From: Streptomyces massasporeus
Lineage (GTDB): Bacteria; Actinomycetota; Actinomycetes; Streptomycetales; Streptomycetaceae
Length of the DNA stretch: 64,000 bases
Direction of reading: 5' to 3'
Assembly: GCF_014648995.1 (NCBI RefSeq)
Contig: NZ_BMSE01000005.1
Span: 186,001 to 250,000 of the forward strand
Below the pieces are notes generated by a model, which saw nothing but the letters and a program-made list of their open reading frames with translations, ran no database searches and was not told the DNA's origin. The translations under genes and the position numbers were made by a program. Shown here piece after piece: positions 37,401-45,400 of this stretch (within the stretch, counting starts at the first letter, position 1; each line of letters begins with the position of its first letter).

Positions 37401-38226
37401 CCCCACGAACATCCGGTCCTGGCAGTACAAGCGACTCCAGGCGGCGATGGTCAAACTCGCCCGCCTCCTCGAAGAACGCGACACCAGCAACAACAACGAC
37501 ATCCCGCCCGCGGTGTTCCCGCCGTTCGTGGACAACGTGCGGGCACGGAACTTCAAGGCCTACTACCTGCAACAGGGCATTCCGAAGGGGCAACCGGCAG
37601 GCTTGCACAACAAGAAGCCACCCAACCCCGTCGGGTGGAGCCAAGCCCTTTCCCAGGCCCCGAACCATTTCGTCAAGATGCACCTCCTGCCCTTCAAGCT
37701 GGGCGGTCTGGCATCCGGATCGAACCTCGTACCGGCGCCGGGCGACATCAACACGCGATTCCACTACGGCGTCGAGGACGAAGCGAACACGGCGAGGTCG
37801 GCGGCGGGCAAGGCGATCTGGTACACGGTCCGGGTCAAGTTCCGCAGCAATCCGCACGAGTTCTTCCCGGAGAACGTCATGACCAGGTGGAACTACCACT
37901 ACAAGTCCGGGAACACGTGGAAGGAAAGGCCGCCGACCATGGCGCCCAAGCACCACTTCACCGAGAACATTCCGTTGCCGAAGTTCATCGAGGTGAACCG
38001 GCAGAGCGAAGAGGACCGCATGTTCTCGAAGTACTTCAAGGCATCGACCAAGATGGCCGCGGAGATCAGGAAGCTGGCCCGCCAGAGGCGGTTCCGAAAC
38101 GTCGGCGATCTCACCACGCGGCTCGAGAAACACCTGAAGGCGACCAGCAGTCCGTTGCAGGGCGAGTTCAGCACGGTCAAGGCGGAGATCCGCGCACGGC
38201 ATATCGAAGGACTGATCTCCTACTGA
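31411..38226 (+). CDS. Giant DUF4157 (eCIS core domain) protein with nuclease-like C-terminal tip; candidate cargo toxin
   Basis: 2271 residues from the GTG of a GTGA overlap. The order is: basic N-terminus; DUF4157/eCIS-core domain (~44-115: GHDLSRVRLHTG, AHELLHTVQ with an HExxH zincin motif); acidic Glu/Asp/Gln low complexity (~277-530); Gly/Ser/Pro-rich region with a ten-Gly run (~851-862); charged coiled coil (~1163-1300); amphipathic and hydrophobic helices (~1397-1623, LPVIIGVMVVEKVVAKLIPG, AWGALSEILAAFGLFMDFLK), a block I know from other DUF4157 proteins; Lys/Arg/Asp-rich linker (~1627-1900); and a C-terminal ~370-residue domain with MHLLPFKLGG...NLVPAPGDINTRF at ~2090. The H-LxP-LGG-NLVP pattern resembles nonspecific/His-Me-finger nucleases. 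The arrangement is that of a polymorphic toxin. No signal peptide. A structural or tape-measure role is an alternative. Confidence 0.85.
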   Translation: MSDSRTQDGRSEQSAEQRRRKRKERAARSRAPEPRDIVSGAGQPLDPGVRRELEERLGHDLSRVRLHTGRDAGRLAELLGADAVAVGQDILFREGAYRPGTDEGRRLLAHELLHTVQNPHGLGALRAGRELGAVSLPQQAIEREAETAAQDLVRDTGPGAAEAAPDVEEGQATPGWLRYATADADRRRMEQLDPATLVDRIAGGLLRSLRGDPEDRSGRVRVQLARMAPEVQDSVLDRLELRLPAPVVDRLLESVEETQDAGPLPLDAAVAPHALPGATEEIEAERAREDSGTEPAPGQDARPNQPGEPGGKPQDGRPTPGGDLEEEAGSQDGESASAEADRENAQGGAGAAGRQQKGTEEEQERSQEQQDDKDASGRDAEEDAADERKDTSDTERDQQDQDKQDERDTEEDQGGPEDEAAQEPEKQAGEQERREDEAPAEATRRRAPAPGTVDRSGAEPGERSRTGGGTGPARAVGDPDNEQDADDEPLGLEPESEQDEVDEPARTDEAPASEDAPPSEADLLGHTDAARNASLVEERQKGTAPRPPLPSTDVASVSDGARQDERPGTGQDAPSSAEETTAGDEVSDAVTFGPGSGQRPEADGPTEAAGADTGAARAVAAAGGDRDRQQAEDRAQDADARRRDEEARAADGATSGEAPQSGEAAAPDRLAKANEDARTQSAGSPSGTGAGTDGVSQSQSAARKPEAGAPDRSGGKEGDSGADKGRGKDVQADKPDGASTGPRDTAGDQGNTSPAPDTTAGGQETTEGKGPATTPGTASGPDKVSTPGPASAPKLAPGNGPSPMAAGPEAKTNTSRSAESPGSGGATGSRSRPAGSKRQAARKAAKTASRRGGGGGGGGGGRKSPAPAAVRSGGRAGGGGRPAASGGSKAGAKKETPPPDVSNATPESGLSTAAGLKPHQALETLKGVDSAVGRSVDKERTNLRKAPPKMQRPSGSPRTVPGGPRAAAPGTYTNAKVARTDAAQGKTPEIKGEQKPQGEVPGANVPEPSWWDIAVTIGAQLFGKLLKEILPLDDLIDSILGLPTEDEGLRNARVGDAPRLPLENDSDPQRTDEQGRKLDERKDELHRSGREDAARPMGEDQIYPDVPKETLTGKVAGGKKGAKGGGTRSVSGGVPIESASAVAEHDRGPQIQAGFSQGRQKMGEERQTKDKKAADDREQHDRDLQKEVTASGKKQSDTRDKGRSDIADSRDRWRKEQDDKVSEIDGKKGKKYDKVRDDIKKKEEDTDKDVDKRTEDDNKKIDDEQTGAEKEAEKKQEDGKDDADNWLEEAIEKLKEFFETLKNAIKSVFEKARQVVTDLIDKFKQQVFKLIDDARNWVIDQINTFADALIALGDELLADYPAMRDKWRNTIDGARDWAVQKVNEAADALKEVAGKLLDGLCGALLAGLDALEGGLLAAVDIAETVTVGALEFGAAAVAALGEWAAIFNDIVSDPGDWISKAGAAAETGAKEHLFEEVKTAVRAWFNQKVQEIIGIPMEDFQELISGGVTVEQMAQMAWDEALPQLPVIIGVMVVEKVVAKLIPGAGWVMAIIDALQTAWGALSEILAAFGLFMDFLKSVKSGNGALPFAKAVAAGVVALLELVYTFLVEGVGRFMGKVADRLGDMMKKLRTKKDKPGPDRPEAPGKPDDDKPKHDRPKDDDTDTDKPADRATPRKPSSDKTSRPSPKPRPGKRSSPDKKPRPSHATRPKKRRDDDERRAEGREVNAARRRARDAERRLRDDDRDERRRETDRSGPARDTLRDRRRPGADRRDGRDRDARDTRPGDRRTADRRRPDERRRDTDSTPDRRSLDRDRQPGDRPRRSPLRRTRQTVKAAVNRARRAARKLYGKARRRLGNRLNDRLRRLRDRWRRRHDRDRTRDRDRKRRRDNDRRREETRQQQAPPLPQVRFRTADGERHTLLFNGRTQSADLVVRSVQQAMSAFFADWQSDIATMPAGTEKNAQTTALNKADALAQSVDGMQNGMSPRYTTANYGSRPIPTNIRSWQYKRLQAAMVKLARLLEERDTSNNNDIPPAVFPPFVDNVRARNFKAYYLQQGIPKGQPAGLHNKKPPNPVGWSQALSQAPNHFVKMHLLPFKLGGLASGSNLVPAPGDINTRFHYGVEDEANTARSAAGKAIWYTVRVKFRSNPHEFFPENVMTRWNYHYKSGNTWKERPPTMAPKHHFTENIPLPKFIEVNRQSEEDRMFSKYFKASTKMAAEIRKLARQRRFRNVGDLTTRLEKHLKATSSPLQGEFSTVKAEIRARHIEGLISY

Positions 38227-38264
38227 CCACGGCGCCGCCCGCGCCCGACGAACGGAGCTAGCCC

Positions 38265-38954
38265 ATGACCGACCTGAACCCCGCAGAACGACGACTGCGG
38301 ATGATGATGAGCGAACTGCGAGAGGCATCCGCATTCGAGGTGTACGACGCCCTGCCCGGTGTCGTCGACCCCGCGTGTGAGGACATCGACGCGGCATTCG
38401 CCGCCATCACCGCGTCCACGGGTATCTCCCTGGACAGCGCGCTCAAGGACTGCTTCGTCCGTTTCGAGCAGTGCTCGGCCAGCTGGAGCATGGAGGATTC
38501 GGAGAACGGCCTCTCCGGAGAGTTCTGCGTCGTGCACCTGCCGGCCGTGGTTGCCACCGAGGCGCCGCCGACGGCGACCGAGCTGATGACCCAGGACGAA
38601 CGGCAGCGGTACGCGGAGTTCAGGGTGCTGGACGATCACCCGGTGAGCGGGACGGGCGCCTTCGCGGCGCTGCGCCTGACCCCGGAAACCCCCACCCCGG
38701 AGATCTGGTACCACGACTTCCACTACAACCTGGGCGGCTTCCGGATGGCCCTCGACCACTGCCGCTATCTCGACGCCCTCACGCTCACCAAAGGGACGTT
38801 CGGCTGGCAGTTCCTGTTCTGCGACGTCTCCTTCGCGGACGACGACTTCGTGGGTCTCGGGGACGAGCTGGGAGAAATGCTCGACGTCTTCCCCCGTCTC
38901 TTCCCCGACCACGACTACACGGACCTGCAGGCCCGCCTCCGGGAGCGCACGTGA
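38265..38954 (+). CDS. Acidic protein of unknown family; candidate immunity protein for the giant toxin
   Basis: 229 residues (MTDLNPAERRLRMMMSELRE). Strongly acidic, with a C-terminal block FGWQFLFCDVSFADDDFVGLGDELGEMLDVFPRLFPDHDY and an inner IWYHDFHYNLGGFRMAL. No known enzymatic motif, signal or membrane helix. It begins 39 bases after the giant gene, exactly where immunity genes follow polymorphic toxins, and is not a known eCIS structural component. Its stop overlaps the GTG of the next baseplate gene (GTGA). Codon use is less G/C-biased than in the structural genes. Calling it immunity is inference from position, charge and composition. Confidence 0.6.
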   Translation: MTDLNPAERRLRMMMSELREASAFEVYDALPGVVDPACEDIDAAFAAITASTGISLDSALKDCFVRFEQCSASWSMEDSENGLSGEFCVVHLPAVVATEAPPTATELMTQDERQRYAEFRVLDDHPVSGTGAFAALRLTPETPTPEIWYHDFHYNLGGFRMALDHCRYLDALTLTKGTFGWQFLFCDVSFADDDFVGLGDELGEMLDVFPRLFPDHDYTDLQARLRERT

Positions 38955-39658
38955 CCCGCTACGCCGACATCCCCAAACCCATCCGCTCCGGCATCGTCGT
39001 CGTCAACCCCGACACCGGTACCCCGCAGCGCATCATCGTGCTCCAGTTCAACCCGGACACCCTCGAACGCAGTGTCAGCCCCCAGTCGGCCGGTGACGGC
39101 GGTGACGCCGGAGGCGGGGGGACCGGGAGTGGGGACCGGAACGAGGCGTTGCGGCTCAAGGGGCCCGCGCAGGAGACCTGGAAGTTCACCGCCGAGATCG
39201 ACGCGACCGATCAGTTCGAGATCGCCGCGCCCGACGGGATCCATCCCCAGCTGGCCACGCTGGAGATGCTCGTGCAGCCCACCACCGCCCAACTGCGCGC
39301 CGCGAGCAGGCTGTCGCAGAAGGGCGCCATCGAGATCAGCCCGATCGAGATGCCGCTGACGCTGTTCACGTGGGGGAGCAAGCGGGTCATGCCCGTGCGG
39401 CTGACGGAGCTGTCCGTGAACGAGTCCGCGTTCGACGTGAACCTCAACCCGATCCGCGCCTCGCTCAGCATCGGGATGAAGATCCTCACCGTCAGCGACC
39501 TGCCCGCCGGGCACCGCGGCGCCGATCTGTACATGGCACACCTCGCGCAGAAGGAGCGGCTGGCCGCCGCGGCCCGGGGCGGCAGCCTCGGCGCCCTGGG
39601 GCTCGGCGGCGGCCTCGGCACGGCGGCGGGCGCGAGCGCATCGATCAGGAGGGGCTGA
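38951..39658 (+). CDS. eCIS tube-initiator / baseplate protein (CIS_tube, Afp7-like)
   Basis: 235 residues with the family signature early: IVVVNPDTGTPQRIIVLQFNPDTLERSVSPQ, then a Gly-rich loop, ALRLKGPAQETWKFTAEIDATDQ, LATLEMLVQP, LFTWGSKRVMPVRLTELSVNESAFDVNLNPIRASLSIGMKIL. In Afp7-type proteins this domain forms the ring joining the spike hub to the tube. In Afp7 it is fused to LysM; here the LysM module is the separate next gene. The GTG start overlaps the preceding stop. The C-terminus is Gly/Ala-rich and probably flexible. Confidence 0.88.
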   Translation: MTRYADIPKPIRSGIVVVNPDTGTPQRIIVLQFNPDTLERSVSPQSAGDGGDAGGGGTGSGDRNEALRLKGPAQETWKFTAEIDATDQFEIAAPDGIHPQLATLEMLVQPTTAQLRAASRLSQKGAIEISPIEMPLTLFTWGSKRVMPVRLTELSVNESAFDVNLNPIRASLSIGMKILTVSDLPAGHRGADLYMAHLAQKERLAAAARGGSLGALGLGGGLGTAAGASASIRRG

Positions 39659-39666
39659 GCCACACC

Positions 39667-40038
39667 ATGGCCGACATCGAACCGTACGAGAACGCCCTGG
39701 ACGCCATACCCGGCGCTCACCCGTACCCGCGCACCAGCCGCTACCACGACGCCGAGATCGGGGTGCACCGGCAGCCCGACGGCACCGAAGTGCGTTACAC
39801 CAAGCGCCGGTTGCTGCCCCCGCTCGACGACGCCGGGCAGGACGCCGCACCGCATGCCGTCGGCGCCGGGGAGCGCCCCGACCTGCTCGGCCAGCGGTAC
39901 TTCGGCGACCCGGGCCAGTGGTGGCGGATCGCCGACGCCAACCCCGTACTCGATCCGCGGGAGCTGACCGGCGAGGCCGGGCGCGTCATCGACATCCCCC
40001 TCGCCGGCGGCTTCCCGCAGGAGGGCCGGCGTGTTTGA
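39667..40038 (+). CDS. LysM / tail-X-like baseplate protein
   Basis: 123 residues. The C-terminal third carries the LysM/tail protein X pattern DLLGQRYFGDPGQWWRIADANPVLDPRELTGEAGRVIDIPLAGGFP. The N-terminus contains PRTSRYHDAEIGVHRQPDGTEVRYTKRRLLPP. It clamps the tube-initiator ring in contractile tails. The stop overlaps the following GTG by 8 bases, so translation is coupled to the hub gene. Confidence 0.85.
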   Translation: MADIEPYENALDAIPGAHPYPRTSRYHDAEIGVHRQPDGTEVRYTKRRLLPPLDDAGQDAAPHAVGAGERPDLLGQRYFGDPGQWWRIADANPVLDPRELTGEAGRVIDIPLAGGFPQEGRRV

Positions 40039-41170
40039 CCTGCCCGTGGGGCAGGGCCCCGTCCACATCACCCTCCTGATGGGGCCCAAACTCGCCCGTC
40101 CCGTGCCCGCCGAGGTCACCGAGGCCCTGCTCTCCGCCCAGATCACCGCCACCGCGGGCGAACGCAGCGGCTTCCAGCTCGCCTTCGACCTCACCAAGAA
40201 CGGCATCATCAGCCGCCGGCTGCTGCCCGAGGGGTTCTTCGACCCGAAGACCCGGCTGATCGTGACCGTCACCGTGCGGGGCACGCCCGCCGTGCTCTTC
40301 GACGGGCTCGTCGTACGGCAGGAGGTCGGCGCCAGCAACCGGCCGGGCCACTCCACCCTCACGGTCACCGGTGAGGACCTCACCCTCCTCATGGACCTGG
40401 AGGAGCGCACCGCCCGCTACCCCAACCTGCCGCCGTCCGAGCGAGTGCTCGCCATCCTGCGCCGCTACTCCGACTACGGCATCCGGCCCGACGTCTACAC
40501 CGAGAAGGTCGCCCAGCCCCCGCACCAGGACCTGCGGGTGCACTACCAGACCGGCACCGACCTCCAGTACGTCACCGAGCTCGCCCGCGCCAACGGCTAC
40601 ACCTTCTACCTGGAGCCGGGCCCCAACCCCGGCCAGTCGTCGGCACGCTGGGGCCCCGAGGTCCGGCTCGGCATCCGCCAGCACGCGCTCAACGTCAACC
40701 TGGACGCCCACTCCACCGTCGACCAGATGACGTTCGCCTACGACGGGACGGCCCGGGAGGAACCGCAGGCCCGCTGGCAGGACCCGGGGACCCGGCAGTC
40801 CACCCTGCTGCCGCAGCCGCCGATCAGCCCGCTGCGTCCGCCCCTCGGCCGCCGCCCCACCCCGGCCCTGAAGCGCAGGACGCTGTCCGGCACCGCCAAG
40901 CAGCAGCGCGAGCAGGCCGAGGCCGAGCTGCTCGCCCGCGCGGCCGTCTCCGCCGACGTCGTCTCCGGCTCCGGCTCCCTCGACGTCAACCGGCACGGCT
41001 ACATCCTCCAGCCGCGCCAGCTCGTCGGCGTACGGGGCGCCGGGCGCGCCTACGACGGCGACTACTACGTCAAGTCCGTCACGCACAACCTGCGGCCGGG
41101 CTCGTTCCAGCAGAACTTCACCCTCTCCCGGGAGGGGCTCGAAGCCCGCAGCGACTACGTCCGGCCCTAG
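40031..41170 (+). CDS. Baseplate hub protein (gp27/phage late control D-like, VgrG N-terminal part)
   Basis: 379 residues. Family features: ITATAGERSGFQLAFDLTKNG, LIVTVTVRGTPAVLFDGLVVRQEV, STLTVTGEDLTLLMDLEE, the PPSERVLAILRRYSDYGI block, and TGTDLQYVTELARANGYTFYLEPGP; it ends GYILQPRQLVGVRGAGRAYDGDYYVKSVTHNL. This trimeric hub links the hexameric tube to the trimeric spike. In other eCIS it is fused with the spike (Afp8/VgrG); here the spike is the next gene. GTG start overlapping the LysM gene stop. Confidence 0.9.
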   Translation: MFDLPVGQGPVHITLLMGPKLARPVPAEVTEALLSAQITATAGERSGFQLAFDLTKNGIISRRLLPEGFFDPKTRLIVTVTVRGTPAVLFDGLVVRQEVGASNRPGHSTLTVTGEDLTLLMDLEERTARYPNLPPSERVLAILRRYSDYGIRPDVYTEKVAQPPHQDLRVHYQTGTDLQYVTELARANGYTFYLEPGPNPGQSSARWGPEVRLGIRQHALNVNLDAHSTVDQMTFAYDGTAREEPQARWQDPGTRQSTLLPQPPISPLRPPLGRRPTPALKRRTLSGTAKQQREQAEAELLARAAVSADVVSGSGSLDVNRHGYILQPRQLVGVRGAGRAYDGDYYVKSVTHNLRPGSFQQNFTLSREGLEARSDYVRP

Positions 41171-41218
41171 CGGATTCCCCCTAGGAGCCGGCCCAACGGA
41201 AAACAGGAGCAGTTCAGC

Positions 41219-41755
41219 ATGGCGGCACCCAGCAATCGCTACCTCGGCAAGTTCCGCGGCCGGGTCGTCGACAACGACGACCCCCTGCGCATCGGCCGCG
41301 TCACCGTCGAGGTCCCGGACGTGCTCGGCGACGAGCCGTCCACCTGGGCGCTGCCCTGCCTGCCGTTCACCGGGCCGCAGTCGGGACAGTTCGTGGTGCC
41401 GCCGCCCGGCGCGGGCGTCTGGGTGGAGTTCGAGCAGGGCGATCCGAGCTTCCCGGTGTGGACGGGCTGCTGGTACGGGGCCGCCGACGAGCTGCCGCCC
41501 GACGCGCGCCGCGAACTCCAGGCCGGCTCGCCGAGCAAGCCGGTCGTGGTGCAGACGCCGGGGGCGCACAAGCTCGTCATGAACGACACACCCGGCGCCG
41601 AACAGGGCATCCTCCTCCAGGCCCAGGGCGGCGCCTCCATCCGCATCACCAAGGAGGCCGTGGTCATCGCGACCGGCGCGGGCGCCGAGATCGTGCTGCG
41701 TGGACGCGAAGTGACCATCAACGAGGGCCAGTTGACCGTGCTCTCGAAGCGATAG
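41219..41755 (+). CDS. Spike protein (gp5/baseplate assembly protein V-like)
   Basis: 178 residues. An N-terminal OB-fold (YLGKFRGRVVDNDDPLRIGRVTVEVPDVL, WALPCLPFTG, VPPPGAGVWVEFEQGDPSFPVWTG) is followed by a beta-helical needle (GASIRITKEAVVIATGAGAEIVLRGREVTINEGQLTVLSK). It trimerises to form the membrane- or target-piercing spike. The ATG at 41219 is preceded by AACAGGAG. Complements the separate hub gene upstream. Confidence 0.92.
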   Translation: MAAPSNRYLGKFRGRVVDNDDPLRIGRVTVEVPDVLGDEPSTWALPCLPFTGPQSGQFVVPPPGAGVWVEFEQGDPSFPVWTGCWYGAADELPPDARRELQAGSPSKPVVVQTPGAHKLVMNDTPGAEQGILLQAQGGASIRITKEAVVIATGAGAEIVLRGREVTINEGQLTVLSKR

Positions 41756-41770
41756 ACGGGGAGACAGAAC

Positions 41771-42106
41771 GTGTCCGGGAATCTGCTCGACGCGGGCGCC
41801 GTGATCGGCTGCCCGCACGGCGGCCGCGTCACCGCCGCCACACCGCCCGCCGGGGGCCTGCGCGTCGCGGGCGCCGCCGTCGCCACGGCCGCGCACGGCT
41901 ATGTGGTGACCGGCTGCCCGCACACCGTCGACCGGGTGCCGTCGCCGTGCGTCACCGTCCGCTGGACCGCCGGCCGCACCGGCATCACCGCCGACGGTGT
42001 TCCCGTCCTGCTCGACACCTCGGCGGCCCAGTGCTTCAGCGCGGCCCTCGTCCCGCAGGGACCCCCCGTCGTCCAGGCCGCGCAGCGAAAGGTCACCGTC
42101 CGATGA
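41771..42106 (+). CDS. PAAR-like spike tip protein
   Basis: 111 residues. Repeated CPHGG / CPHTVD stretches (AVIGCPHGGRVTAATPP and VVTGCPHTVDRVPSPCVTVRW) give a symmetric Cys-Pro-His pattern that could bind the tip metal ion. It is the sharpened cap on the spike (Afp10-like). GTG start, 15 bases after the spike gene; the stop overlaps the next ATG (ATGA). Confidence 0.85.
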   Translation: MSGNLLDAGAVIGCPHGGRVTAATPPAGGLRVAGAAVATAAHGYVVTGCPHTVDRVPSPCVTVRWTAGRTGITADGVPVLLDTSAAQCFSAALVPQGPPVVQAAQRKVTVR

Positions 42107-42498
42107 GCCCCGACAGCCGGGCCACCAGGCCCCGCTCCGACATCGCGTTCCCGTTCCGCGCCGACCGCCGCGGCCGCACCGCCCATGCCCGGCACGGGGA
42201 GCACGTCCACGACCTGGTCGAGCAGCTGCTGTTCACCAGCCCCGGCGAGCGCGTGATGCGCCCCGACTTCGGCTGCGGGCTGCTGGACCTGGTGTTCGCC
42301 CCCAGCAGCCCCGAGCTGATCAGCACGCTCGAACTGTCCGTGCAGGCCGCGCTGCAACGCTGGCTCGGCGACCTCATCGAGGTGACGGCCCTGGACATCG
42401 TCAGCGAGGACCACTCCGTCCGCGTGTACCTGTCGTACGCCGTCCGGGCCACCGGCGCCCGGCGCGACGACGTCTTCGAAGGGAGGGCCGCCGCATGA
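42103..42498 (+). CDS. gp25-like baseplate wedge protein
   Basis: 131 residues. The gp25 signature is clear: DIAFPFRADRRGRTAHARHGEHVHDLVEQLLFTSPGERVMRPDFGCGLLDLVFAP, including the E-P-R-like loop that nucleates sheath polymerisation. Small baseplate component (Afp9/Cis9-like). ATGA overlaps at both ends. Confidence 0.93.
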   Translation: MSPDSRATRPRSDIAFPFRADRRGRTAHARHGEHVHDLVEQLLFTSPGERVMRPDFGCGLLDLVFAPSSPELISTLELSVQAALQRWLGDLIEVTALDIVSEDHSVRVYLSYAVRATGARRDDVFEGRAAA

Positions 42499-45400
42499 CC
42501 ACCGGCACCACCGCGTCCCGTCGCGGCAAGGTGAGGGCCGCCCGGCTGAACGGCGTCGACACCGTCGAGGCCGACGACGGCGGGCTGTTGCTCACCGTCA
42601 CCTTCCTCGGCAAGGCCCCGCACGGCCTCGGCCCCGAGAACGTCCGCATCGACGGCGGCCGCCGCGTCACCGGCATCACCGCCGTCGACGTCAGCGTCGA
42701 ACGCGAGGAGGACCCGGAGCTCGACGACCGGCTCTACGTCACGCTCGACCGCGCCGGCGACACCTCCCGCTACCGGCTCTCGCTCGTCGAGACCGACCCG
42801 TACGGGCGGCCCGGCACCGAGCCGTACCGCGGCTTCGACCAGCGCTACCACAGCGCCACGTTCGCCTTCGGGCCCGACTGCCCCACCCCCTTCGACTGCA
42901 AGGACGCCCCGGGCGAGGAGCCGTCCTTCCCGGCCGCACCCGTCATCGACTACACGGCCCGCGACTACGACACCATCCGCAAGCTCCTCCTGGACCGGCT
43001 CGCGCTCACCACCCCCGACTGGGTCGAGCGCAACGCCGCCGACCTGGGCGTGACCCTCGTCGAACTGCTCGCCTACACCGGCGACCAGATCAGCTACCAG
43101 CAGGACGCCGTCGCCACCGAGGCCTACCTCGACACCGCCCGCCGCCGCGTCTCCGTGCGCCGCCACGTGCGGCTCATCGACTACGCGATGCACGACGGCT
43201 GCAACGCCCGCGCGTACGTCACCCTCCAGACGGCGGACGACCAGGTGCTCGCCCCGGGCACCTTCCGCTTCGCCTCCGTCGACGTGCGCAGCCTCGACCC
43301 GCACGACCGCCCCGAGCCGGGCGTCGTGATCGACGAAGCCGACCTCGGGGACCTCGACGAGCGCGGCTCGGTGGAGGTCTTCGAACCCGTCGTCGCCACC
43401 GACCCGCTGGAGCTGAGGGTCGCGCACAACGCCATCCGGCTGTGGACCTGGGGCGGCGAGGTGTGCACCCTGCCCCGGGGCGCCACGGCCGCCACCCTCC
43501 GGGACGCGTGGGCGGACCCCGAGACGTGCCGGGAACGCCGGCTGGCCCTGCGGCCGGGCGACGTGCTCGTCCTGGAGGAGGTGAGGGGCCCGCGCACCGG
43601 CACCCCGGGCGACGCCGACCCCGCACACCGCCAGGCCGTCCGCCTCACCTCCGTCACGCCCGGCGTCGACCGGATCGAGGACCAGCCGGTGCTGGAGGTC
43701 ACCTGGGCCGCCGAGGACGCGCTGCGTTTCCCGCTCTGCCTCACCACTCGCGCCGGCCGCGACTGCCTGCCCGTGGAGGACGTCACCCTCGCCCGCGGCA
43801 ACGTCGTCCTCGTCGACCACGGACGTACCCTGACCGGCCTCCCCGAGGCGGTCACCGTGCCGCCCGTGCCCGCGATCGCCGCCGTGTGCGACCGGCCCGC
43901 CTTCGGCTGCCACGACACCGAGGAGGGCAACGCGCCCGCGCGTCTGGTCAACGCCCTCACGGACAAGGCCGGCTCGGGCCGCGCCCTTGTGCCGGACGAC
44001 GTCCGCGAGCTCTTCGACGTCGTCGGCGAGGCCGCCACCCACCGTGCGGGTCTCGGCCTGGAGAGCGCCGGTCAGCGGCACGAACAGGTCGTGCCCGGCA
44101 CGGCGTACGCCCAGGCCGCCGCACTGCGCACCCTGCTCGCCCAGTCGGTCTACCCGGGCATCGCGCCCCGCTTCCGCCCGATCCTCGGCCGCGCACCCGT
44201 CACCCAGGCGGTGCCGTACCCCGACCCCGGCACCGTCGCCGCCGGGCAGGCGGCCCGCATCGCGGCCATCCCGGGCCGGGTCCGGCAGCGGCTGGTCGAG
44301 CTGTGGCGCAGTGCCCGCGACCGGGACGGCCTCGGCGAACAGGAGATCGCCGAACTCGCCGTCGTCTACGGGCTGGACGTGCTGGAACGCCTCGAACTGC
44401 GCACCCATCCGGTCCGTGCCCTGCGCGAACTCCTCTACCGCAGCGACCAGTTGCTCGCCACCAAGGTGCGCCGCGCCGAGATCCTGGCCGCCCGGGCCCG
44501 CGCGGGCACCGTGCTCGACGGCCCCATCGCCTGGGAGGTCGCCCACGCCTGGGGCCCGGCCTACGCAGCCGGACTCCACCCGGAGGAGACGGTGCTGCGC
44601 GGACCCGCGACGGCCGCCCTCGCCCAGGACCCGCGCCGGGCTCTCCCCGCCGTACGCCTGCACGGCACGGACGAGACCTGGGTGCCGCGCCGCGATCTGC
44701 TCGACAGCGGCCCCCGCGACCGGCACTTCGTGGGCGAACTGGAGGACGACGGCCGTCTGGCCCTGCGCTTCGGCGACGGCCGTCACGGCGCGCGACCCGC
44801 ACCCGGCTCCCGACTGGAGCTGCGCCACCGGCTCGGCGGCGGCACGGCCGGCAACGTCGGCGCCGAAGCCATCAACCACCTCGTCGTGCAGGGCGCGTGC
44901 GCGGCGCCGGTCGCCGTCGTGCGCAACCCGCTGCCGGCCACCGGCGGCATCCAGCCCGAACCCGTCGGACAGGTACGTCAGTTGGCCCCGCTCGACCTGC
45001 GCCGCACCCGGCTGCGCGCGGTCACCGCCGAGGACTACGCCGCCCTCGCGGGCGCCCTGCCGGGCGTGCAGCGGGCGGCGGCCGAGCTCCGCTGGACGGG
45101 CAGCGTCCAGGAGGCGCACATCGCGATCGACGCGTACGGCACCGCCGCCCCGTCGGGCGAACTGCTCGACTCGGTCGCCCAGGCCTTGGAGACGTACCGG
45201 CGCATCGGCCACGACCTCGTGGTCGGGCCCGCCCGGCTGGTGCCGCTCGACATCGCCCTGCGCGTGTGCGCCAAACCCGGCCACCAGCACGGGCAGATCC
45301 TCGCCGAGTTGTACCGCGTGCTGGGCAGCGGACGGCTGCCGGGCGGGCGGCTCGGCTTCTTCCACCCCGACGCGCTGACCTTCGGCGGACCGGTCCGGCT

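Noticed and set aside
33814..38397. A 1527-codon open frame antisense to the giant eCIS gene
   Set aside because: High GC leaves stop-free antisense frames. It has no coherent domain and lies opposite a gene with clear motifs and overlapping neighbours.
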